Below the pieces are notes generated by a model. The model was not told where the DNA came from and made no database searches. It saw nothing but the letters and a program-made list of their open reading frames with translations. A stretch of 63,472 nt of DNA. Origin: Gammaproteobacteria bacterium (GTDB taxonomy: Bacteria; Pseudomonadota; Gammaproteobacteria; Steroidobacterales; Steroidobacteraceae). Below are positions 53,382-60,475 of this stretch, in pieces (the first letter of the stretch is position 1; each line of letters begins with the position of its first letter). The translations under genes were made by a program, and so were the position numbers. The stretch is taken from contig JAQGOG010000162.1 of the NCBI GenBank assembly GCA_028293765.1, positions 1-63,472 on the forward strand, written 5' to 3'.

Positions 53382-54085
53382 ACGACGCGCCCCGCTTCCA
53401 TCGTGATGATGCGGGCACACCGCGAAGCGAGCTCACGGTCGTGCGTTACCAGCACGAGCGTGGTGTGGGAATTTGCATTCAGCTCGAACAACAACTCGCC
53501 GACCCGGCCACCCGTAGCGCTGTCGAGATTTCCAGTAGGCTCGTCCGCAAACAGCACGGCCGGCCGGGTTACGAAGGCTCGGGCAAGCGCCACGCGCTGC
53601 TGCTCGCCTCCGGAGAGTTGACGCGGGTAATGGCCGGTGCGGCCCTTCAGACCCACGCGCTGCAGCGTTTCGAACGCGGCGCTGCGTGCATCGGGCCGGC
53701 CGGCCAGCTCCAGAGGCAGCATCACGTTCTCGAGCGCGGTCAACGCCGGGATCAGGTGGAACGACTGGAAGACAAAGCCGACACGCTGCGCCCGCAGGCG
53801 CGCTCGACCATCCTCATCGAGTGCCGTGAGATCCGTTCCTGCGAGCAGCACACGGCCGGTGGTGGGCAAATCGAGACCTGCCAGCAGGGCAAGCAGGGTA
53901 GATTTGCCGGCGCCGGATGGCCCGACGACGGCGACGGATTCGCCGGCCGCGATGTCGAGCGAGACGTCGTGGACGATAGTCAGCGAACCTTCCGGACTGC
54001 TAACCTGCTTGGAGAGGTTTTCGGCCTTGAGAACACTGTCACGAACCATTTGCGCCTGGGCGCTCGGCATCAGCTTGGTATTCAT
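53378..54085 (-). CDS. YbbA-type ABC transporter ATPase
   Basis: A 235-aa nucleotide-binding protein: Walker A GPSGAGKSTLLAL, Q-loop VFQSFHLIPAL, signature QLSGGEQQRVALARA, Walker B AVLFADEPTGNLDSATG and H-loop VLVTHDRELA. It is the LolD/FtsE-like subgroup that pairs with FtsX-type permeases. Start ATG 54085 has GGAG upstream; ATG 54049 is an alternative. It overlaps the divergent tesA gene head-to-head by 23 or 59 bp depending on the start used. Confidence 0.93.
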   Translation of the reverse strand: MNTKLMPSAQAQMVRDSVLKAENLSKQVSSPEGSLTIVHDVSLDIAAGESVAVVGPSGAGKSTLLALLAGLDLPTTGRVLLAGTDLTALDEDGRARLRAQRVGFVFQSFHLIPALTALENVMLPLELAGRPDARSAAFETLQRVGLKGRTGHYPRQLSGGEQQRVALARAFVTRPAVLFADEPTGNLDSATGGRVGELLFELNANSHTTLVLVTHDRELASRCARIITMEAGRVV

Positions 54086-54668
54086 CGCGCTCCAGAACGC
54101 GGTGGCGTCCGGCCGTACGATCCTCGTCCTGGGCGACAGCCTGAGTGCCGCCCACGGGATTCGGCCAGAGCAGGGTTGGGTCGCGCTGCTTACGCAGCGC
54201 CTGCAGACCCAAGGTTACGGATACGAGGTCTTCAACGCCAGCGTGAGCGGGGAAACCACCAGCGGCGGCCTGCAGCGCCTGCCGCGCGCGCTGCAGCTTC
54301 ACCAGCCCGGATTGGTGATCCTGGAGCTGGGCGCCAATGACGGCTTACGCGGCCTGCCGCTCGCCACTACCCGGGACAATCTCACGAAAATGGTGCAACT
54401 TTCCCAGGCGGCCGGCGCGCGCGTGCTGCTCGTAGGAATCCGCATACCGCCGAACTACGGACCGCGGTACGCGAACGAGTTCGCCGGCATTTTTCCCGAA
54501 ATCGCACACCAGTATCGCCTGCCACTGGTGCCGTTCCTGCTCGAGAAGGTGGCGCTCGACGCGACACTGATGCAGGAGGACGGCCTCCATCCCAATGCGC
54601 GCGGGGAGCCCGTGGTGCTGGATACCGTCTGGCAAGGGCTCGAGCCACTTCTTAAGAAAAATCGTTGA
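54027..54668 (+). CDS. tesA: Multifunctional thioesterase/lysophospholipase TesA-like (GDSL/SGNH)
   Basis: A 213-aa secreted SGNH hydrolase. After a signal peptide ending near AVASG comes TILVLGDSLSAAHGI (block I, catalytic Ser), SVSGETTSGGL (block II, Gly), LELGANDGLRGL (block III, Asn) and EDGLHPNARGE (block V, Asp and His), all four SGNH blocks. TTG 54027 is supported by GGAGAGG nine bases upstream. It lies divergent to the ybbA-like gene as in E. coli, and 10 nt before fadD, so cotranscription is likely. Confidence 0.9.
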   Translation: MRTLSRTICAWALGISLVFIALQNAVASGRTILVLGDSLSAAHGIRPEQGWVALLTQRLQTQGYGYEVFNASVSGETTSGGLQRLPRALQLHQPGLVILELGANDGLRGLPLATTRDNLTKMVQLSQAAGARVLLVGIRIPPNYGPRYANEFAGIFPEIAHQYRLPLVPFLLEKVALDATLMQEDGLHPNARGEPVVLDTVWQGLEPLLKKNR

Positions 54669-54678
54669 GGGGGAGTAG

Positions 54679-56355
54679 ATGAGCAGGATCTGGCTGAAAT
54701 CGTACCCGCCAGGGGTGCCCGCGGAGATCGATCCGACCCGGCTGCGGTCGCTGAAGGAGCTTCTGGAGCGTACTTGCGCGGCACACGCCGATGAGGCCGC
54801 GTACGTGCAGATGGGTAAGGCCATCACTTACCGGCAGCTCGACGAGCTGTCGCGTAACTTTGCCGCGTGGCTACAAAAGGCGGGGTTCAAGAAGGGCGAT
54901 CGCATGGCCATCATGCTGCCGAACACTCTCCAGTATCCGATTGCGATGTTCGGGGCGCTGCGCGCGGGGCTCGCGGTCGTGAACACCAACCCACTGTACA
55001 CCGCGCCGGAGCTGGAACATCAGCTCGCCGACTCGGGCGCCACTGTCATGCTGGTGCTCGAAAACTTCGCGCACGTCCTCGAGGCGGTGCTCCCCCGTAC
55101 CAAGGTGAAGCAGGTTCTCGTGACCGCGGTGGGGGATTTTCTCTCGTTCCCCAAGTCATGGATCGTCAATTACGTCATTCGACACCGGCGCAAACAGGTA
55201 CCGCGCTGGCAGATCGAAGGAGCGCTCGACTTCAAGACGGCGGTGGCCGCCGGACATGGATCGAAGCTCACGCCCGTGGAAGTGGGCCCTGACGACCTTG
55301 CCTATCTCCAGTACACGGGCGGCACGACTGGCGTATCGAAGGGCACGATGCTTACGCATGGTAACGTGAGCTCGAACGTTCTGCAGGCCGAGGCGTGGAT
55401 CGGGCAGTTCTTCCGCGACAAGCCTGGTGTGTTGATTACGCCCATTCCGCTGTACCACATCTTTGCGCTGATGGCTAACTGCCTGCTGTTCGCGCGCCTC
55501 GGCTGGAAGAACGTGTTGATCATCAACCCGCGCGATTTCCCCGCGGTCATTGCGGAGATGAAGAAATATCCATTCGCGTTCATCAGCGGCGTGAACACAC
55601 TGTTCAACGCGCTGTTGCATGCGCCGGGATTCGACAAGCTCGATTTCAGTCACTTGAAGATCACACTCGGCGGCGGCATGGCGGTGCAGGCCGCCGTGGC
55701 ACAGCGGTGGAAAGACGTGACGGGGCATGTCCTGACACAGGCGTGGGGACTCACCGAAACCTCGCCCGCAGCCTGCATCAATCCGCCCACGGCGGAGTAC
55801 AACGGGTCGATCGGCTTACCGATCTCCTCCACTGAAATCTCCATTAAGGATGATGCCGGGAAGGATCTGGACCTCGGTCAGGTCGGCGAGATCTGCGTCC
55901 GCGGCCCGCAGGTGATGCGCGGCTACTGGAATCGTCCGGACGAAACCGCGAAGGTGATGTTGCCGGGCGACTGGCTACGCACCGGCGATGTGGGTCGGAT
56001 GGACGAGCGCGGGTTCGTCTATATCGAAGACCGCAAGAAGGACATGATCCTCGTGTCGGGCTTCAATGTATATCCAAACGAAGTGGAAGCCGTCGCCGTC
56101 ACACACCCCGGCATTCTCGAAGCCGCTGCGGTCGCGCAGCAGGACGAGCACTCCGGCGAGGTCGTTGCGCTCTACGTCGTCCGCAAGGACCCGGCTCTCA
56201 CCGACCGCGAAGTGATCGATTTCTGCCGCAAGTCGCTTGCCGCCTACAAAGTACCCAAACACGTGTACTTTAGGCCTGACCTGCCGAAGTCGAACGTGGG
56301 AAAGATTTTGCGGAAGGCGCTGCGCGACGAATTGACGCACTCGTCAGGTAAATAG
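54679..56355 (+). CDS. fadD: Long-chain fatty acid-CoA ligase
   Basis: A 558-aa adenylate-forming enzyme that activates fatty acids to acyl-CoA. Motifs: the ATP loop YTGGTTGVSKGTMLTHGN, WGLTETSPAACINPP, TGDVGRMDERGFVYIEDRKK and GFNVYPNEVEAVAV, and the C-terminal catalytic Lys in KSNVGKILRKALR. GGGGGAG immediately upstream of ATG 54679 is a strong ribosome site. It follows tesA closely, so free acids released by TesA may be a source of substrate. It converges with the DUF6502 gene, only three bases apart. Confidence 0.95.
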   Translation: MSRIWLKSYPPGVPAEIDPTRLRSLKELLERTCAAHADEAAYVQMGKAITYRQLDELSRNFAAWLQKAGFKKGDRMAIMLPNTLQYPIAMFGALRAGLAVVNTNPLYTAPELEHQLADSGATVMLVLENFAHVLEAVLPRTKVKQVLVTAVGDFLSFPKSWIVNYVIRHRRKQVPRWQIEGALDFKTAVAAGHGSKLTPVEVGPDDLAYLQYTGGTTGVSKGTMLTHGNVSSNVLQAEAWIGQFFRDKPGVLITPIPLYHIFALMANCLLFARLGWKNVLIINPRDFPAVIAEMKKYPFAFISGVNTLFNALLHAPGFDKLDFSHLKITLGGGMAVQAAVAQRWKDVTGHVLTQAWGLTETSPAACINPPTAEYNGSIGLPISSTEISIKDDAGKDLDLGQVGEICVRGPQVMRGYWNRPDETAKVMLPGDWLRTGDVGRMDERGFVYIEDRKKDMILVSGFNVYPNEVEAVAVTHPGILEAAAVAQQDEHSGEVVALYVVRKDPALTDREVIDFCRKSLAAYKVPKHVYFRPDLPKSNVGKILRKALRDELTHSSGK

Positions 56356-56358
56356 CGT

Positions 56359-57234
56359 TTATTTGACACGACGCCGCCGGCGCGTCTTCAGCAACGGCTT
56401 TTGAGAGGAAAACGGTTGCGGCGCTTCGGTATTGACCAGGTACACGCCGACTCCCACGCGGGTCGTTTTACCTGAAGACTCGAGAGTCTTCCCGCGACTG
56501 GCCAGCCACTGATCAAAACTCTCGAGCACGGCGGCAGCGCGCCTCGAGAACGTTCTTTGAAAGCGGGCGGCGTCGTCTGGTGATGTGCCGGCACAATCCT
56601 TGAAGCCAAAAAATGTCGGTGGCACCCTTTCAAGCTGAGGCTGAGTAATTGTGCGTGCGAAATCCCCAAAGAGGCGGGCGAGCTCCAGCATGTGCTGAGT
56701 TGCCTGGGCCCCAAGGGGCGCGCTCGAAGGACGCATGCGCAACATCCCGGATCGCGTAGTCACGACAGCCTTCATGCGCTCTAATTCCCGCAGTACGGCC
56801 GTAGGTGTGACATCTCCCCCGTACATTCTAACCAGGGAAGAAAATGCCATCCGATCTCCGCGCATCGGCAACTCAGCGGGGTGACCACTCTGTTGGTGGA
56901 ACCGAGGGTCAATTCGCCATCCGCGCAGCACTCTTACTGCGCGCTGCTCTTTGGTTCGGCGGGCTAAATGAGTTTGGTTTCCTTTGAATTTACCGACGAG
57001 AGAGGCAATCTCTTTTCGGGTCAAGCCAGTGGTAACAGCCAGACGCGAGATGTTTACACGCGCCCCCGATGGGAACACCTCCGCGATAGCAGCCTCTATA
57101 TGAGCCTGTTTTGCGGCACGAATCAGCTGGTCGACACCTACCCCGCTTGTCAGCATCAGACGGCTGATCGGAAGGAGCAAGGCCACCAGAACATCGTCCG
57201 GCGCAGATTCGCGATTAGGAAGTTTTCCGCGCAA
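56359..57234 (-). CDS. DUF6502-type protein, copy 1
   Basis: A 291-aa protein, the third in order of transcription of three related proteins in this locus. The first 90 residues are helical with an HTH-like element: LLPISRLMLTSGVGVDQLIR, then VNISRLAVTTGLTRKEIASL. The C-terminal third has a conserved-looking SRRAAAVLESFDQWLAS segment followed by TRVGVGVYLV, shared in outline with copies 2 and 3. It starts at TTG 57234, 37 nt after copy 2, and is very likely cotranscribed with it. Family function is unknown; a DNA- or nucleic-acid-binding role is only suggested. Confidence 0.72.
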   Translation of the reverse strand: MRGKLPNRESAPDDVLVALLLPISRLMLTSGVGVDQLIRAAKQAHIEAAIAEVFPSGARVNISRLAVTTGLTRKEIASLVGKFKGNQTHLARRTKEQRAVRVLRGWRIDPRFHQQSGHPAELPMRGDRMAFSSLVRMYGGDVTPTAVLRELERMKAVVTTRSGMLRMRPSSAPLGAQATQHMLELARLFGDFARTITQPQLERVPPTFFGFKDCAGTSPDDAARFQRTFSRRAAAVLESFDQWLASRGKTLESSGKTTRVGVGVYLVNTEAPQPFSSQKPLLKTRRRRRVK

Positions 57235-57271
57235 ACAAAAGCCTGTCGTAAAAAGTGCTCACCGCATATGA

Positions 57272-58024
57272 CTAGCGCTTTGGCGTGGCAACTTCGGGGC
57301 TGGAGTAAATTGAAAAAATCCCCAAGCCAACCCGACGTCGCTTGCGCATACCGTTCGTAGCAGCGGCCCGATGCGCTTCCAGCCAGTCATCGAGCTCTTC
57401 GAGAAAGAGAAGACTTCTCTCGCGGGCAAATGCGGCAAACTTTCTCGCGATCGCTTCTGACACGTCAATGCTTTCCACTTTGCGCCAGAAGCGCTCGGGA
57501 TAGCGGATGTGCTGTTGACGTTTCAATATCTGGGTGAGCGTGGCGCTGGCATCGCTCAGGAAGTACGCAATCGGCTCAAAGGCCGTGGTCTTGTCGCTGT
57601 TGGTGTAAAAGAATGGCCTGACCAGCTCATACCTCCCGTCTTTAACACGACGTACGTTGCGGTAGCGCATGAGGACGGACAGCACAGTTCGGGCCTTTGT
57701 TCCCGGACTCACCTTTTGAACAAGCGTCGCGAAGCCGTTTGGACCCGACAGCGGCAGGATACGAGGATGACCTGATGAATCCACGAACTGCTTGCGTCTC
57801 ATCCAGGCCGCCACAACATCGGCGTAGGGGGTCGGGTGACCAATGTGCTCCATCTCCCGAGCCTTGTCTCCTTTCGCTATTTCGTCTATAGCCGAAGAGA
57901 GCACAGCCAGTGACTTCTGCTTGGTCAAACCGCCAGCGTGCAGAAACGCGGCAATCGGATACAGGAGGGATTGGGCGCGTTTTCGATCGATCGTTGTTTT
58001 TCTCAGTTGCTCGCTACCGACCAT
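57272..58024 (-). CDS. DUF6502-type protein, copy 2 (divergent N-terminus)
   Basis: A 250-aa protein. Its C-terminal part shares features with copies 1 and 3: ARKFAAFARERSLLFLEELD followed by DWLEAHR, then RRVGLGIFSIYSS. Its N-terminal part keeps the first helix (LYPIAAFLHAGGLTKQKSLA) but lacks the TG-TR turn seen in the other two. An AGGGTGG Shine-Dalgarno precedes ATG 58024. Base composition looks more AT-rich than in the flanking fadD and dgt genes. Function unknown. Confidence 0.65.
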   Translation of the reverse strand: MVGSEQLRKTTIDRKRAQSLLYPIAAFLHAGGLTKQKSLAVLSSAIDEIAKGDKAREMEHIGHPTPYADVVAAWMRRKQFVDSSGHPRILPLSGPNGFATLVQKVSPGTKARTVLSVLMRYRNVRRVKDGRYELVRPFFYTNSDKTTAFEPIAYFLSDASATLTQILKRQQHIRYPERFWRKVESIDVSEAIARKFAAFARERSLLFLEELDDWLEAHRAAATNGMRKRRRVGLGIFSIYSSPEVATPKR

Positions 58025-58092
58025 GAACCACCCTGCGCAAGAACGCTGATGAATAGCCGGGGAGAGGTATAGATCCCCGCACGCAGGCTATT

Positions 58093-58106
58093 GAAGCGAT
58101 CGCTTC
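58093..58106. promoter_or_regulatory. Perfect 14-bp palindrome upstream of the copy 2 gene
   Basis: GAAGCGATCGCTTC is a perfect palindrome centred about 75 bp before ATG 58024, in the likely promoter region of the copy 2/copy 1 pair. It looks like an operator for a dimeric regulator, but the core GCGATCGC may also be a chance restriction-type palindrome. Confidence 0.35.
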
Positions 58107-58199
58107 GAAACCTGTGTGCGGGAATATGCATGGTGTCTCAGCAACAGTCATGCTGGATAGCAGCACTCAGCCGTCAGAGAGCGAGCGCGCGTGGTCCAT

Positions 58200-58240
58200 C
58201 GTCCGAACAGAGGCTCCTTATGAGCCTCTGCGAACGGACG
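58200..58240 (-). terminator. Extended hairpin after the repeat-protein gene
   Basis: CAGAGGCTC and GAGCCTCTG form a perfect 9-bp stem with a CTTAT loop, and CGTCCG with CGGACG extend it across short bulges. It lies about 20 nt beyond the repeat-protein stop on the minus strand. No T-run follows, so it may be a transcript-stabilising or attenuating hairpin rather than a standard terminator. Confidence 0.55.
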
Positions 58241-58258
58241 GCTTGGCTGTACGGCGAC

Positions 58259-59275
58259 CTAGTTAGCGCCAGTGCCGCCAACGCCTTGAGCGACTTTGCC
58301 AGTGCCACCGACACCCAGTGCATTCGCACCAGTACCGCCGACCCCGAGGGCGACCTTGCCGGTGCCACCCACGCCCAGCGCATTGGCGCCAGTGCCGCCG
58401 ACGCCAAGGGCCACGTTCCCAGTACCGCCAACGCCTTGAGCGACTTTGCCAGTGCCACCGACACCCAGTGCGTTCGCACCAGTACCGCCGACCCCGAGGG
58501 CTACGCTGCCGGTGCCACCGACACCCAGTGCATTGGCGCCAGTGCCGCCGACTCCGAGGGCTACCTTACCGGTACCGCCAACACCTAGCGCATTAGCGCC
58601 AGTACCACCGACGCCGAGCGCTACGCTGCCGGTGCCACCAACACCCAGTGCATTGGCGCCAGTGCCGCCGACTCCGAGGGCTACGCTGCCGGTGCCACCT
58701 ACCCCAAGTGCGTTAGATCCGGTACCGCCGACCCCCAGCGCGCGAGTCGCACTCTGCGCCAGGAAGACACTTTGGGAAAGAGGTTGTGTGCCGCTGACTT
58801 CAACGAAGTCGCCAACGGAAATCTGCGGGCCGCCGGAACTGAGGGCTGCCGTAATATCAACGTTGAGTTGGCCAACGCGGATTCGTCCGTCGCTGCTTAC
58901 GGCGCTAACGACGCCAGTGACAAGAAGTTGACTCGCGCCGGGAACGTTCGACTCTGGCAATAGGACCAACGCATCAACGCGCGTCGCGCCGTCTGCCTTC
59001 GCCTCACCATCCACCCACACCAACGCGTTGGGAGGAATGGTAGCTAGCGAAATGCGATTCGGATAAGACGGTTGAGAGGTGACGAGAGTGCCAGGGCCGA
59101 CGCGGAATCGCTGACCGAGAACCACTACAGCCGAATTGCGCAGGTCGATTTGCTCGACCGCACCAATCGCCAGAGGGGCAGCACTGCTTTCGTTGAGGTG
59201 GGTGACAGCAGCCAATGTTATTGCTGCTGCGCACAATGAATTTCCGCGCAGACGCGATCGTCGGTACTGAGACAT
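58259..59275 (-). CDS. Secreted protein with 16 tandem glycine-rich decapeptides
   Basis: A 338-aa protein with a predicted signal peptide (to about residue 34), a globular part (residues 35-178) and 16 head-to-tail decapeptides running exactly to the stop. Units read ALGVGGTG plus two variable residues; the last two alternate between AN and SV/KV/NV, giving a 20-residue super-period. The globular part has two beta-rich stretches (IGAVEQIDLRNSAVVVLGQR and LLVTGVVSAVSSDGRIRVGQ) recalling DUF5666 or OB-like modules, a tentative match. ATG 59275 has GGAG five bases upstream; an in-frame GTG lies two codons before. It sits between two DUF6502 genes. Function unknown; a fibrous or sticky surface role is possible. 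Confidence 0.75.
   Translation of the reverse strand: MSQYRRSRLRGNSLCAAAITLAAVTHLNESSAAPLAIGAVEQIDLRNSAVVVLGQRFRVGPGTLVTSQPSYPNRISLATIPPNALVWVDGEAKADGATRVDALVLLPESNVPGASQLLVTGVVSAVSSDGRIRVGQLNVDITAALSSGGPQISVGDFVEVSGTQPLSQSVFLAQSATRALGVGGTGSNALGVGGTGSVALGVGGTGANALGVGGTGSVALGVGGTGANALGVGGTGKVALGVGGTGANALGVGGTGSVALGVGGTGANALGVGGTGKVAQGVGGTGNVALGVGGTGANALGVGGTGKVALGVGGTGANALGVGGTGKVAQGVGGTGAN
58262..58741 (-). repeat. 16 x 30-bp in-frame tandem repeat
   Basis: This DNA encodes the decapeptide array. Units are 30 bp and differ mainly at silent positions, but longer near-identical blocks recur: about 58275-58360 matches 58425-58510 (150 bp apart), and 58501-58560 matches 58621-58680 (120 bp apart). 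These shifts are multiples of 30, so they keep the frame, and they point to recent recombination or slippage between units. Array length may vary between strains. Confidence 0.85.
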
Positions 59276-59291
59276 AGACACTCCCGTAGCC

Positions 59292-59319
59292 AGCGACGCG
59301 AATTTAACAATGCGTCGCT
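59292..59319 (-). promoter_or_regulatory. Perfect inverted repeat in the repeat-protein leader
   Basis: AGCGACGC and GCGTCGCT are perfect 8-bp arms around a 12-base AT-rich loop. The structure lies 17-44 nt before ATG 59275, just upstream of the GGAG, so in the RNA it would form a hairpin next to the ribosome site; as DNA it could be an operator. A possible promoter lies further up on the minus strand: TTGACG at 59364-59369 and TAAGTT at 59340-59345, 18 bp apart. Confidence 0.5.
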
Positions 59320-59476
59320 ACTGCCTTCTTATGTAACCTAACTTAGCAGTAAATTGTGACATTCGTCAAAGATTTACGCGTTCACATTGACGTCATGATT
59401 GGCTGGCAGGGGGGGTAGGCTCAGGGCGGTCAAAAGGAGCTCGGGAGCGTTAACTTATTGAAATCCCTTATCGTTT

Positions 59477-60364
59477 TTAGCGGTTTTTGTTTTTTCGTGG
59501 CACTGGCTCTTCCGCCGGCTGAATCAGCGAGTCCAGTGGCCTTTCGTCAACCGGAGGGTCGACGTATAGAAATACGTTCACACCGGTGGGAATGCGGGGA
59601 CTGGTATCATCGCCTTCCGATTTGGAATAGGGCGTCAGCCAGTTATCCAGGTCCAGCAGAAACTCACTGGTGCGATCGCGCGCGTAGCTGGCAAATTGAG
59701 GTAACACTTCTGCCGGCAGACCACGATCGGCGATTACGAATCTCTCCAGGCGCTTCTCCGAATGTTGCGGATTCATATTGAATTCGAGAGTCTTCGCAAG
59801 TCTGGTCAGCGTATTGCCGAAGTATTCGATCTGCTGCGGAGACATCGGCTCCGGCATCATGAAATACCGTGAAACGGCCCGAAAGTGCTTCTCGCCCGAG
59901 TAGGTTACGGAGCCCACGCGCAACAATTCCTCCAACGCGATCCCGGCGCTCACCGTCGCATCCACCATTGCGACCAAGCCGCGGAATGACCGTCCGGAAG
60001 AAACTTCAAACTCTAGTTCGAGAGGAATCCCATAGGGCCCGACGTATTGCGGATCCGTGTGCCACTTTTGCAATACTTCGACGAGCACAGCGGCCAAGGT
60101 CGGGCTCGCCGACGGCAATGCTCCATCGTTATCAACGTAGTAGTTGACCTGCTGGCGAGTTACCCCTGTTACCACCGAAACGCGTGCACGCGTCAAACTT
60201 GAGGCGTGGTCGAGACCATCGCGAATCGCGCTTTCGACATAAACTCCGCGAGCAAGCTCCGCAAATTCGTCAAAGCGGATGCCGGCCCGGATCAGAATTC
60301 TCACTATCGGCCGGAGAACTCTGCGCAAAGCGTACAGAAGCTGTTTGCCAGACGTGGACGTCAT
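59477..60364 (-). CDS. DUF6502-type protein, copy 3
   Basis: A 295-aa protein, the first in order of transcription and the closest to the family pattern: LRPIVRILIRAGIRFDEFAE, ARGVYVESAIRDGLDHASSL, and an HTH-like ARVSVVTGVTRQQVNYYVDN. Next comes a beta-rich middle (VSSGRSFRGLVAMVDATVS, then VGSVTYSGEKHFRAVSRYFM) and the shared C-terminal FLLDLDNWLTPY with TGVNVFLYVD. ATG 60364 lies 111 nt after dgt. The repeat protein follows 201 nt downstream in the same direction. Function unknown. Confidence 0.75.
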   Translation of the reverse strand: MTSTSGKQLLYALRRVLRPIVRILIRAGIRFDEFAELARGVYVESAIRDGLDHASSLTRARVSVVTGVTRQQVNYYVDNDGALPSASPTLAAVLVEVLQKWHTDPQYVGPYGIPLELEFEVSSGRSFRGLVAMVDATVSAGIALEELLRVGSVTYSGEKHFRAVSRYFMMPEPMSPQQIEYFGNTLTRLAKTLEFNMNPQHSEKRLERFVIADRGLPAEVLPQFASYARDRTSEFLLDLDNWLTPYSKSEGDDTSPRIPTGVNVFLYVDPPVDERPLDSLIQPAEEPVPRKNKNR

Positions 60365-60475
60365 TGCAGGTCACACCTACTTCTCTTTCTCGACCTACGT
60401 GGCACCGCACTCGCCGCCTTCGACTCCGAATGAAAGATGGCGCGTGATCTCATCAGACTCACATCAGCAGCAAAA

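Noticed and set aside
58262..58741. Regular 30-bp repeats that a tool might call a CRISPR array
   Set aside because: There are no spacers: units abut directly, vary at silent positions, and encode an in-frame decapeptide. No cas genes are near.
58446..58931. Plus-strand frame reading a PVPPTPSA-type repeat
   Set aside because: It is the antisense of the decapeptide array. The minus frame has a signal peptide, a ribosome site and a folded domain.
59458..59781. Plus-strand frame beginning MKSLIVFSGFCFFVALALPP like a secreted protein
   Set aside because: Only the first 25 residues look like a signal peptide; the rest is antisense to DUF6502 copy 3 and has no recognisable features.
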